Part shown: in pieces, positions 43,483-51,310 of the stretch | How the letters are laid out: each line of letters opens with the position of its first letter | Position numbering within the stretch: the first letter of the stretch is position 1 | Source: Pseudomonadota bacterium | GTDB lineage: Bacteria; Pseudomonadota; Gammaproteobacteria; Steroidobacterales; Steroidobacteraceae | Direction of reading: 5' to 3' | Length of the DNA stretch: 64,000 bases | Assembly: GCA_018241505.1 (NCBI GenBank) | Contig: JAFEDS010000017.1 | Span: 248,001-312,000 of the forward strand | Notes under the pieces: generated by a model | The model's database searches: none | What the model was told of the DNA's origin: nothing | Seen by the model: the letters and a program-made list of their open reading frames with translations, nothing else | Made by a program: the position numbers and the translations under genes

Positions 43483-43925
43483 CACTCTTTCGACATGCGT
43501 TGCATGAAGTACCATCGATGACCCTCGGGATCCTGGACCTCGCACGAGCGATCTATCCAGTAGTCCTCGCCGTAGTCTGTCGTCGTCGGCTCACGCGTGA
43601 TCTTCCCTCCCGCTGAGCGCGCGCGTGCACATGTGGCATCCACATCATCTACATGCAGGCACATCTGCTGAGTGTTCGCACCTCCAACAGACTGCGGGGA
43701 CGCACGAACGCCGCCGGTTTTCACGCTCGCCTTGGCAGCGTCGCCCACCATGATGAGTCCACCGTGGAAAGTGAGCTCCGAATGGATGATGCTTCCGTCA
43801 TCGCCCTCGATCTTCAATCGAACCTCAAAACCGAAGGCGCTCACGAGCCAGTCTATGGCACGTCGCGGATTGTCGTAATAAACGCTGGTCGAAATTCGCG
43901 GCCAGCCAACGGGAGGGTTTTTCAT
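43482..43925 (-). CDS. VOC (glyoxalase/bleomycin resistance)-family protein
   Basis: A 147-residue single VOC domain with STSVYYDNPRRAIDWLVSAFGF, ELTFHGGLIMVGD, and the C-terminal metal-binding strand EVQDPEGHRWYFMQ. First gene of an operon with ArsR and SRPBCC genes, all connected by overlaps. Comparable operons may detect or modify a small molecule; the substrate is unknown. Confidence 0.9.
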   Translation of the reverse strand: MKNPPVGWPRISTSVYYDNPRRAIDWLVSAFGFEVRLKIEGDDGSIIHSELTFHGGLIMVGDAAKASVKTGGVRASPQSVGGANTQQMCLHVDDVDATCARARSAGGKITREPTTTDYGEDYWIDRSCEVQDPEGHRWYFMQRMSKE

Positions 43926-43955
43926 TGCGGGACCTCAATTCTATTGCGTAGTGTC

Positions 43956-43966
43956 TAAATAATTTA
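43956..43966. promoter_or_regulatory. Candidate ArsR operator in the VOC operon promoter
   Basis: The motif TAAAT-A-ATTTA is a symmetric 11-bp site in the AT-rich segment 31-41 bases before the VOC start on the minus strand. ArsR-type regulators often bind short AT-rich inverted repeats over the promoter. I cannot place -10/-35 hexamers firmly. Confidence 0.4.
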
Positions 43967-44149
43967 TCAAATCTTCAACTATCTCAAGCCCCCCCTGCAG
44001 CGTGGGCCGGGCCGATTCGGCCTTATCGAGAAATGCACACGTTTCGTCGTATTTCGATCTGCGGCCAACCGATCTTCGGTACCCGCGGTGCTAGCATCCG
44101 GCGCGCCGCCATCCCCACCCGCACTCGGCCCGAGCATTGGAGATCATTG

Positions 44150-45928
44150 ATGACACCAGCGAAAGGAATTGCCCTCACAGTCACCTCATTGATTGCAGCG
44201 GCTTCGTTCGCAACAGCGCTCGCCGCAACGCCTGCCACTCCCGACTGGATCGCAGCGAGCAACAAGCAAGCAGCGGCGTTGCTGGAAGAAAACGCAAAGT
44301 ACAACCCTGAATCGGCATCTGCAGTTGGCGTGGAAGGTCACGATACGGAAGTTTTCGACGCGAAACCGCATACGGTGGAGCGTCAAGAAGCTGACCTCGA
44401 TTCAGTTGCCGCTGGTTACGAACGCGCCTTACCGACAACGGCCGATCCGCGCGTCAAGGAGGACATCGAGATCCTTCTGAAAAGTGCGCGCGACCAGCGT
44501 AAGACATTGGAACTGAATGATCGGCTGATGTTGCCGTACTTTGATTTGCCTCAGGCTCTATTTAATGGATTCCACGGATTGCTCGATCCACGAGTGCCAA
44601 AGTCGCGCCAGTCCGCGGCGCTGATCCGCCTCGAGCGATATGTGGGTGGCGAGCGGGGATATGAGCCAATTGCAACACTCGTGCGTGCTCGCGTTGAAGA
44701 ACGTCTAAGTGACAAGACTCTGACGGGACCTTGGACTGTTGAAGTTGAGCAGCACCTGAAGAACCAGGAGCAATACCTGAAGGGGATCCAGGAGCTCTTT
44801 GAAAAAGCGGGCCTGAAAGGTTATCAAAAGGACTTCAAGACACTGTCGGCACAACTCGCTGACTACGCCAAATGGGTACGCGCTGTCGTAGTGCCGCGGG
44901 CTCGCCCTACAAATCGCCTGCCTGCGGAAATCTACGCCGATAATCTCAAGAACTTCGGCGTTGACATGGACCCGCACGCACTCATGGATCGCGCGCTGTT
45001 TGTCTTTGCATCCACGCGCGACGAAATGCAGGCAATTGCCACTCAGATTGCCGCGCAACGTGGCATGAAATCGCCTGACTACCACGATGTCGTCCGCGAA
45101 CTGAAGAAGGCAAAGATTCCGAACGACAAACTTCTAGCCGTTTACACCGATCGCCTGGCCCGGCTCGAGACGATCGCGCGCGAGCGCCACCTGATTACGA
45201 TACCGCAACGTAAGGCGGTTATCCGGTTGGCTACGGACGCCGAGTCCGCGGCGACGCCGGCGCCCCACATGGATGTACCGCGTTTGATTGGTAACACGGG
45301 TGAGCCGGGCGAATTTGTTCTGCCGACGTCGAATCCGAACGCGGACCCGAACGTGGAAATGGACGACTTCAACTATGACGCAATCACGTGGACGCTCACT
45401 GCACACGAGGCGCGACCCGGCCATGAGCTCCAATTCGCCGCGATGCTGGAGCACGGTGTATCCAACGCGCGCGCTGTATTCGCATTCAATAGCGCGAACG
45501 TTGAAGGATGGGGACTCTACGCAGAAGCGTTCATGAAACCGTACGAACCGCTCGAAGGTCAGTTAGGTGCCCTGCAGGCGCGCCTGATGCGTGCGGCACG
45601 CGCGTTCCTCGACCCGATGCTGAACCTCGGCATGATTGAGCCTGACGCCGCAAAGAGGTTGCTGATGGACGAGGTTATGTTGTCGGAGCCGATGGCCAAG
45701 CAGGAAGTCGATCGATACACGTTCACGGCACCGGGTCAGGCAACGTCCTACTTCTATGGTTACACCCGGATCGAAGCCCTGCGCGCCAAAACTGAGCTCG
45801 CCCTCGGGAAGAAATTCAACGTTCAGGCTTACCACGACTTCATGATCAACGAGGGCCTACTGCCGCCTGATCTGCTCGAGAAGGCGGTGCTGGAGACATT
45901 CGTGCCGCAGCAGCAAGCCGCGCAATAG
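44150..45928 (+). CDS. Exported DUF885-family protein
   Basis: A 592-residue protein with a signal peptide (LTVTSLIAAASFATALAA) and a DUF885 helical domain. The family motif HEARPGHELQ lies around residue 419, with FAFNSANVEGWGLYAEAFM downstream. It has no lipobox, unlike the other DUF885 protein at 34586. The ATG at 44150 starts the signal directly; an earlier frame start at 44033 is not supported. The flanking 224 bp hold the divergent promoters. Confidence 0.86.
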   Translation: MTPAKGIALTVTSLIAAASFATALAATPATPDWIAASNKQAAALLEENAKYNPESASAVGVEGHDTEVFDAKPHTVERQEADLDSVAAGYERALPTTADPRVKEDIEILLKSARDQRKTLELNDRLMLPYFDLPQALFNGFHGLLDPRVPKSRQSAALIRLERYVGGERGYEPIATLVRARVEERLSDKTLTGPWTVEVEQHLKNQEQYLKGIQELFEKAGLKGYQKDFKTLSAQLADYAKWVRAVVVPRARPTNRLPAEIYADNLKNFGVDMDPHALMDRALFVFASTRDEMQAIATQIAAQRGMKSPDYHDVVRELKKAKIPNDKLLAVYTDRLARLETIARERHLITIPQRKAVIRLATDAESAATPAPHMDVPRLIGNTGEPGEFVLPTSNPNADPNVEMDDFNYDAITWTLTAHEARPGHELQFAAMLEHGVSNARAVFAFNSANVEGWGLYAEAFMKPYEPLEGQLGALQARLMRAARAFLDPMLNLGMIEPDAAKRLLMDEVMLSEPMAKQEVDRYTFTAPGQATSYFYGYTRIEALRAKTELALGKKFNVQAYHDFMINEGLLPPDLLEKAVLETFVPQQQAAQ

Positions 45929-46122
45929 CGCGGCCGTGGGGCGGCCCGCGCGGCGACCGCTTCCGCCGCGTGCGCCCAAGCGCCGCGCCCACCCCAACGA
46001 CCACACCAGTCCCAACCGCCGCGGCGCACACGCACGCGCCGCCCGCCCGCACCGCGCAGCCACGCATCCCACATGGCCGAGCACCATCGACCCACCGCAC
46101 GCACGCGCCTCTAGCGCCCTAC
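45929..46122. other. GC-rich spacer before the PadR promoter
   Basis: About 190 bp of C/G-rich sequence with repeated CGCACGCGCC-like runs between the DUF885 stop and the PadR promoter. Open frames here are uninformative and no terminator with a T-run is visible. Confidence 0.4.
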
Positions 46123-46166
46123 TTGTAACCGTATATCCGTATCCATATACTCGTATACGGATATAC
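46123..46166 (+). promoter_or_regulatory. PadR promoter embedded in a 12-bp inverted repeat
   Basis: A clear sigma-70 promoter: TTGTAA (46123-46128), 17-bp spacer, TATACT (46146-46151). A perfect inverted repeat GTATATCCGTAT (46131-46142) and ATACGGATATAC (46155-46166) brackets the -10 with a 12-base spacer. PadR dimers bind such repeats in their own promoters. The PadR ATG is 12 bases after the right arm. Confidence 0.8.
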
Positions 46167-46177
46167 GCCACCGTCTA

Positions 46178-46786
46178 ATGCAAACCCCCCGCAAAATCAG
46201 CAACCCCCTGGCCCTCGCGGTCCTGGTATTGCTCTTCGAAAAAGCCATGCATCCCTACGAAATGGCCACAACGCTGAAACAGCGAGGCAAGGAGCAGAGC
46301 ATCAAGCTCCGCTACGGCTCGCTCTACACCGTCATCGGCCAGCTCGAACGGGAAGGGTTCATCGAAGCTGCCGGCACGGAACGTGACGGCGGCAGACCCG
46401 AGCGCACCACGTACCGTCTTACGGACGCCGGTGAAGTCGAGATGAGCTCGTGGCTGCGCTCTCTGGTTGCCGAGCCCGTGAAGGAGTACCCCCAGTTCGA
46501 AGCGGCACTCTCGCTACTCCCGGCTCTGCCCCCGAAGGAAGTGCAACTGCTACTGGCGGAACGCCTGGGCCGCCTCGAAGAGCAGGAGCGCCGGATGCAG
46601 GCAGAGATCAAGGGAGCAGCGGCGATCAATCTCCCCGCGCTCTTTCTGATCGAGAACGAATACGCCCTCGCCCTCGTGCGCGCGGAACGCGCCTACGTGA
46701 ACGGGCTGATTCGTGGAATCGAAACCGGGGAGCTGGACGGGGTCGTGCAGTGGCAGCGGTGGCATACGGATCGCAAGCGGAATTAA
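46178..46786 (+). CDS. PadR-family transcriptional regulator
   Basis: A 202-residue regulator: the N-terminal winged helix has LALAVLVLLFEKAMHPYEMATTL and YGSLYTVIGQLEREGFIEA, followed by a coiled-coil dimerisation segment (AERLGRLEEQERRMQAEIK). This is the longer PadR class. Its promoter contains a perfect inverted repeat, indicating autoregulation. The next gene starts 13 bp after its stop. Confidence 0.92.
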   Translation: MQTPRKISNPLALAVLVLLFEKAMHPYEMATTLKQRGKEQSIKLRYGSLYTVIGQLEREGFIEAAGTERDGGRPERTTYRLTDAGEVEMSSWLRSLVAEPVKEYPQFEAALSLLPALPPKEVQLLLAERLGRLEEQERRMQAEIKGAAAINLPALFLIENEYALALVRAERAYVNGLIRGIETGELDGVVQWQRWHTDRKRN

Positions 46787-46798
46787 CTGGAGAACCAC

Positions 46799-46978
46799 AT
46801 GAACTCGATATCTGAAAATGGCGCCGAGCTGCACGATGGAGCGAGCCCGGAAGAAATGCGTTATGGCCTGAAGTCCCTGGAATGGTTTGGCTGGGGCTCG
46901 CCCATTGGCCTGGGATCCTTTCTGGTGTCTATTGGGTTATTCCTCATGTTGCTGCATTACGCGCGGCTGATCGGCTGA
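46799..46978 (+). CDS. 59-residue single-pass membrane peptide linked to PadR
   Basis: A short ORF starting MNSISENGAELHDGASPEEM, with an amphipathic middle (RYGLKSLEWFGWGSPIGLG) and a hydrophobic helix (FLVSIGLFLMLLHYARLIG) to the end. It has a ribosome-binding site (CTGGAGAACCAC) and sits 13 bp after the PadR gene, implying co-transcription and control by PadR. I recognise no family. It resembles the small membrane proteins encoded with PadR regulators. Confidence 0.65.
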   Translation: MNSISENGAELHDGASPEEMRYGLKSLEWFGWGSPIGLGSFLVSIGLFLMLLHYARLIG

Positions 46979-46985
46979 GTCCCAT

Positions 46986-48026
46986 TTGCTACGTTCCCTG
47001 CTCTTATGCGTGATTGCCTCGCTGATGGCGGCTCAAACGCCATCAGCGAGCGCAGCGCCGAAGAAGCCTGCCACAGCCCCCGCGCCGACCACACCGACAC
47101 CATCCTCCGCCCCGCCCACTACATCGACATCGCCCTCCGCCCCGCGTGCTCAACGGCAACTGGAACCCTTAAACGGCGCGCCCATCGAGCTGCGCGTACC
47201 CCCAGCTTCGATGCTCATGACATCGGCGACCTCGTTGCTCGTAGTTTCGCCACATCCCGACGACGAAGTGCTCTGCTGTTCGGGCGTCATTCAGCGCGTG
47301 TTGCACGCGGGTGGACATGTCAGCATTGTGTGGCTCACGAGCGGAGACGGATCCGAGCTCGATTTGTTGGTCGTCGAGAAAAGCCTGCTTCTGAGGCCAT
47401 CGAAGCTTCGCGAGCTCGCTTTGCGCCGGATGCAGGAATCGCGGGAAGCCGCGGCCATTCTGGGCGTACCATCAGACAGACTGTATTTTCTCGGTTATCC
47501 CGACCGGGGAATTCTGCCGTTGTTCACCGATTACTATATAACAACCTATCGCTCGCGATTTACCACCTCAACCGCGGTCACCTACCCGGGCACCTTGTCT
47601 CCCGGACGTGCGTACACGGGACAGAATCTCGAACATGATTTTGAGACCGTGCTCGATAAGGTTCGTCCGACACTGGTTCTCGCTCCCAGCCCCCGCGACT
47701 CGCACCCCGACCATCGGGCCACGGGGCTGGTGACCATCCGCGCCATGGCACAGCGCAACGAGCTTTCCAGGATCCACTACTGGATCGTGCACGGGGGAGA
47801 ATTCTGGCCAATTCCGCGAGGCTACGAGCCAGAGCTGGAAATGACCCCGGCCCCCGTGGGGCATGGTTTGTCACAAAATCCGTTTAAACTGGAAGCGGAT
47901 GAAGAACAACGCAAACGCCGGGCCATCAGTGCCTATCACACCCAGATGGAGGTCATGTCATCATTCCTGCTTTCCTTTGTTCGCACCACTGAGCTTTACT
48001 CCACCAATCCGATGCCCGGCAATTGA
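46986..48026 (+). CDS. Exported PIG-L/LmbE-family deacetylase
   Basis: A 346-residue zinc-dependent deacetylase-type protein beginning TTG, with a signal sequence (SLLLCVIASLMAAQTPSASA) and a Pro/Thr/Ser-rich tether to about residue 60. The metal-binding motif HPDDE is around residue 90 and the second conserved region SPRDSHPDHRATG follows near residue 235. The family deacetylates GlcNAc-containing compounds; the substrate here is unknown. It starts 8 bp after the membrane peptide. Confidence 0.85.
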   Translation: MLRSLLLCVIASLMAAQTPSASAAPKKPATAPAPTTPTPSSAPPTTSTSPSAPRAQRQLEPLNGAPIELRVPPASMLMTSATSLLVVSPHPDDEVLCCSGVIQRVLHAGGHVSIVWLTSGDGSELDLLVVEKSLLLRPSKLRELALRRMQESREAAAILGVPSDRLYFLGYPDRGILPLFTDYYITTYRSRFTTSTAVTYPGTLSPGRAYTGQNLEHDFETVLDKVRPTLVLAPSPRDSHPDHRATGLVTIRAMAQRNELSRIHYWIVHGGEFWPIPRGYEPELEMTPAPVGHGLSQNPFKLEADEEQRKRRAISAYHTQMEVMSSFLLSFVRTTELYSTNPMPGN

Positions 48027-48039
48027 GGCGAGACCCTAA

Positions 48040-49056
48040 ATGACCCGGCGAACGACCGACGAGCCCCTGATATTTGCGCCGAGCGAGAGTCGCGCGCTGG
48101 GACTGGCCGCGAGCGAGCGCTCGGGCATTACGGTGGCCGCGCTGGAAGAGCGCGAATACAGCGGCGGCGAGTTCAAACTGCGGCCGTTGCAGGCGGTTCG
48201 TGACCGAACGGTATTTGTGGTGCAGTCCCTGGCTGAAACGCAGAAAGCACCCATTGCGCTGCGCCTCATACGACTGCTGTTTCTCATTCACGGGCTGCGT
48301 GATGCCGGTGCGAGCCGTGTTATCGCGGTCATTCCCTACCTCGCTTACGCGAGAAAGGACCGCCGGACGAAATCGCGCGACCCGGTCTACACACGCTATG
48401 TCGCTCAACAGCTCGAGGCGGCGGGCGCGGACAGGATCGTCGCGCTCGACGTACACAACGCGTCGTCCATCGACAATGCATTTCGCATACCGGTGGATCA
48501 CCTATCCGCATTGCCAATGATGGCCGCGCACTACGTGCAACACCTGCCCCACGGGAAGATTGCCGTCGTTTCACCGGACATCGGCGGCATCAAACGGGCA
48601 CAGTTGTTTCGCGAGTTGCTGGAACGCAAGACGGCCACGGAAGTTGAGTTGGTATTTATTGAGAAGCGCCGGGACGGCGAAGTACTGTCGGGTGGCACTA
48701 TTGTTGGCAACCCGGAAGGCCGTGCTGCGATTGTGCTGGATGACTTGTGTGCGAGTGGCTCTACGCTGATCAAGGCAGCGACAGCACTGCGCGCGGCCGG
48801 CGCCACTTCAATCCACGCGACCGTAACTCATACGCCGCTCGAGGAGGGACTGGCGGCGCTCGCTGCCGCGGACGACATAGCGCAGGTGGTTGTTACCGAC
48901 AGTGTCGGTTACCAGCCGAAGGCCACGTCGCTCGGCAAGCGAGGCAAAGTCAAAATCCTGCCATGCGGTGAGTTACTGGGCTGCGCAATGGCGCGCATGG
49001 TGAGCGGCGACACCCTCGACGTCCTCGCGGAGCATTGGCCCCCGCCAGCCACCTGA
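48040..49056 (+). CDS. Ribose-phosphate pyrophosphokinase (PRPP synthetase)-like protein
   Basis: A 338-residue phosphoribosyltransferase-fold protein of the Prs family. Two tandem domains are visible: the first with RDRTVFVVQS and PYLAYARKDRRTKSRDPVY, the second with VSPDIGGIKRAQLF and the PRPP loop AIVLDDLCASGSTLIKAA. The loop differs from the usual VDDMIDTGGT of housekeeping Prs, so it may be an accessory or specialised enzyme. It follows the PIG-L gene by 13 bp, so a four-gene PadR unit is possible. Confidence 0.82.
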   Translation: MTRRTTDEPLIFAPSESRALGLAASERSGITVAALEEREYSGGEFKLRPLQAVRDRTVFVVQSLAETQKAPIALRLIRLLFLIHGLRDAGASRVIAVIPYLAYARKDRRTKSRDPVYTRYVAQQLEAAGADRIVALDVHNASSIDNAFRIPVDHLSALPMMAAHYVQHLPHGKIAVVSPDIGGIKRAQLFRELLERKTATEVELVFIEKRRDGEVLSGGTIVGNPEGRAAIVLDDLCASGSTLIKAATALRAAGATSIHATVTHTPLEEGLAALAAADDIAQVVVTDSVGYQPKATSLGKRGKVKILPCGELLGCAMARMVSGDTLDVLAEHWPPPAT

Positions 49057-49089
49057 GCGCACACCGCCGGCGCCACCCGCCGCCGGCGC

Positions 49090-49235
49090 ACCTCAGCCGC
49101 TACAGCCGCGGCCCACCCCGGCCACAGCAACCGCAGCCCACCTCAGCCGCTACAGCCGCGGCCACCCCGGCCACAGCAACCGCAGCCCACCCCGGCCGCT
49201 ACAACTGCGTCCCACCTCAGCCGCTACAACCGCGG
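49090..49235. repeat. Tandem ~50-bp repeat overlapping the end of the cardiolipin synthase gene
   Basis: Two near-identical ~50-bp units (49090-49139 and 49140-49188), each starting ACCTCAGCCGCTACAGCCGC and ending AACCGCAGCCC, then shorter partial copies at 49189-49213 and 49214-49235. The last copy overlaps the terminal codons of the minus-strand gene. The internal sequence is CCGC/GCCACC-rich. No unique spacers are present, so it is a minisatellite and not CRISPR. Confidence 0.8.
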
Positions 49236-50384
49236 TCTGCGCCACCGATCCAACCGCTCGTCCAGCCACCCCGCGAAGCGCTCCTGCAGGCGATCCACCC
49301 AGGCGCGCTGCGGCCAGCGCATCGGATCCAACTCCACGGACAGCTCGCAGTCCCGCGCAAACACAGCCGCGGCCGCATTCACAAACGCGGCGTCCTCGAT
49401 CTCCTGGTTACCCTCCAGGTTCCATTTGAAGCTCCAGCGATCGAGATTGCTCGAACCCACCGACACCCAGTCATCGCAGATCGTCATCTTGCCGTGCAGA
49501 ACGCGTGGCTGATACTCAAATATGCGCACGCCATTGCGAAGCAGCTTGCCGTAAAAGCGGCGGGCTGCCTGGCGCACGATGGGGTGGTCCGTCAGAGAGC
49601 CAGGGACAACCAAACGGACATCCACGCCACGTCGAGCAGCGCGCCGCAGTGCCTTACGGAAACGGCGTGATGGTACAAAGTACGCGCTCATGATCCACGC
49701 GCGCTTGTTTGCGGTCCCGAGCCGCCGCGCGACGGCGTTCGCCAGTTCGGAGCGCCACCAAGCCTCGCTCAACACGACGCGCCCGCGAGCACCACCGGGA
49801 ATCGAGTCCAACGACGGCGGCGGCAACGAAAGCTCGCCGCCACTGCGACGCCACGTTCGCAAGAACGCTTCCTGCCAATCGGCCACGACGGGCCCGTGGA
49901 TTTCGACCACCAGATCACGCCAAGGGGTTCCTGATGGTCCGGCGACGCCAAATTGGTCTGTCAGACCGACCCCGCCGACGAACGCAACCGCGCTGTCGAC
50001 CACCATCAATTTGCGATGATCACGCAGGAAATTGTGCAGTCGCTTTCGAAGGTGAACAATGTTGTAGATGCGAAGCTCAACACCCGCGGCCGTGAGCCGC
50101 TCCCGGTCGGCCTTGGAGAACCCAAGAGAACCAAACCCATCGAGGACCAGTCGAACCGCGACTCCCCGTTGCGCGGCACGCTCAAAAGCGTCAACAAACC
50201 GGCTGGCCAGAGCGCCCGACTCAACCAGGTACATTTCCAGCAAAATGCGCGTTCGTGCGTCATCAATCGCCTGGATCATGCGTTCGAAATACTGCCCGGC
50301 GGCTTCGAGCAGAATGAATCGATTGCCTTCGCGCCAGGGCCAGTTGGCAATGGCAGAATCGCGTTTGCTGGCGAGCGTGGGCAT
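49224..50384 (-). CDS. clsB: Phospholipase D-family cardiolipin synthase (ClsB-like)
   Basis: A 386-residue protein with two HKD phosphodiesterase motifs: the first with His123, Lys125 and Asp130 (HRKLMVVD), the second with His297, Lys299 and Asp304 (HGKMTICDD) plus the following SSNLD. There are no N-terminal transmembrane helices, which fits ClsB, whose members join phosphatidylglycerol or phosphatidylethanolamine into cardiolipin at the inner membrane. The C-terminal codons fall in the tandem repeat region. Confidence 0.9.
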   Translation of the reverse strand: MPTLASKRDSAIANWPWREGNRFILLEAAGQYFERMIQAIDDARTRILLEMYLVESGALASRFVDAFERAAQRGVAVRLVLDGFGSLGFSKADRERLTAAGVELRIYNIVHLRKRLHNFLRDHRKLMVVDSAVAFVGGVGLTDQFGVAGPSGTPWRDLVVEIHGPVVADWQEAFLRTWRRSGGELSLPPPSLDSIPGGARGRVVLSEAWWRSELANAVARRLGTANKRAWIMSAYFVPSRRFRKALRRAARRGVDVRLVVPGSLTDHPIVRQAARRFYGKLLRNGVRIFEYQPRVLHGKMTICDDWVSVGSSNLDRWSFKWNLEGNQEIEDAAFVNAAAAVFARDCELSVELDPMRWPQRAWVDRLQERFAGWLDERLDRWRRPRL

Positions 50385-50421
50385 GCGTTATCGGTGGCGG
50401 CAGTTCACAGAGGGCTGAATA

Positions 50422-51252
50422 TTGCTACGACTCATTTTACTCGTATTGTCACTTGCACTGATTCCGTTGCCGGCCGAGGCCAATGTCGCCGCAGCCGTCA
50501 ACCAAGCTCGACTGTACGACTGCCGCGCCAATCCCGGCACGACGCCCAGACTGCACGAAAATTCACGGCTCAACGAGGCGGCTCGCCGGCTGTCCACGGG
50601 TGAGAGTTTACAAAATGCTGCGAAGAAGGCGGGTTATCGCTCAGTTAACTCAGCGGCCGTTCAAATATCCAACGTGCCGGACGACCGGGACGTCGAACGC
50701 ATTGTCGCGCGTCAATTCTGCGCTCAGGTTTCGGCACGGGACCTGAAGGATATTGGAACTTATCGTCGCGGTCCTGACGTGTGGGTAATGGTCGCAGCCC
50801 CGTTTGTACCGCCATCGCCCGGCGATCGACAAGCAATCAGCCGACGTGTGCTCCAGTTAACAAACGAAGCCCGCGCACATGCGCGTAGATGTGGCCGCGA
50901 GATGTTCCCCGCAGTACCACCATTGGTGCTCGCGCCATCGGCCCTCGACCGCGCCGCTTCCGAGCACTCGCAAGACATGGCGAATCACAACTACATGGAC
51001 CACACAGGTCGTGACGGAAGCACACCCGCTGACCGCGTGACGCGAACGGGTTACAAGTGGAGGGCCATTGGTGAAAACTTGGCCAGTGGGATCTTGACCG
51101 CGGAGGATGTGGTCAGCGGATGGGTGGGAAGCCCGCACCATTGCGAGAACCTGATGGACCCGCGCTTCTCGCAGATGGCCGTCGCGTACGCGGTCAACAC
51201 TGCAAGCAACAATGGAATCTACTGGACGCAGCTATTTGGAACGCCCCGCTAG
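50422..51252 (+). CDS. Exported CAP/SCP-domain protein
   Basis: A 276-residue protein with a TTG start, a signal (MLRLILLVLSLALIPLPAEA), an N-terminal region of about 100 residues that looks like a degenerate CAP-related domain (AVNQARLYDCR), and a C-terminal CAP domain (AASEHSQDMANHNYMDHTG, IGENLASGILTAEDVVSGWVGSPHHCENLMDP). CAP proteins are secreted, with cation and lipid binding; bacterial roles are diverse. It is divergent from the cardiolipin synthase gene. Confidence 0.9.
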   Translation: MLRLILLVLSLALIPLPAEANVAAAVNQARLYDCRANPGTTPRLHENSRLNEAARRLSTGESLQNAAKKAGYRSVNSAAVQISNVPDDRDVERIVARQFCAQVSARDLKDIGTYRRGPDVWVMVAAPFVPPSPGDRQAISRRVLQLTNEARAHARRCGREMFPAVPPLVLAPSALDRAASEHSQDMANHNYMDHTGRDGSTPADRVTRTGYKWRAIGENLASGILTAEDVVSGWVGSPHHCENLMDPRFSQMAVAYAVNTASNNGIYWTQLFGTPR

Positions 51253-51310
51253 CGTTGGCCCGACGCGACTACGCATCGGCAACAGCCGCGGCTGCCAGCA
51301 ACACCACCCG

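Noticed and set aside
49090-49235. CRISPR-like or attachment-site array
   Set aside because: There are no spacers, integrase or tRNA gene nearby, so a minisatellite is the simpler reading.
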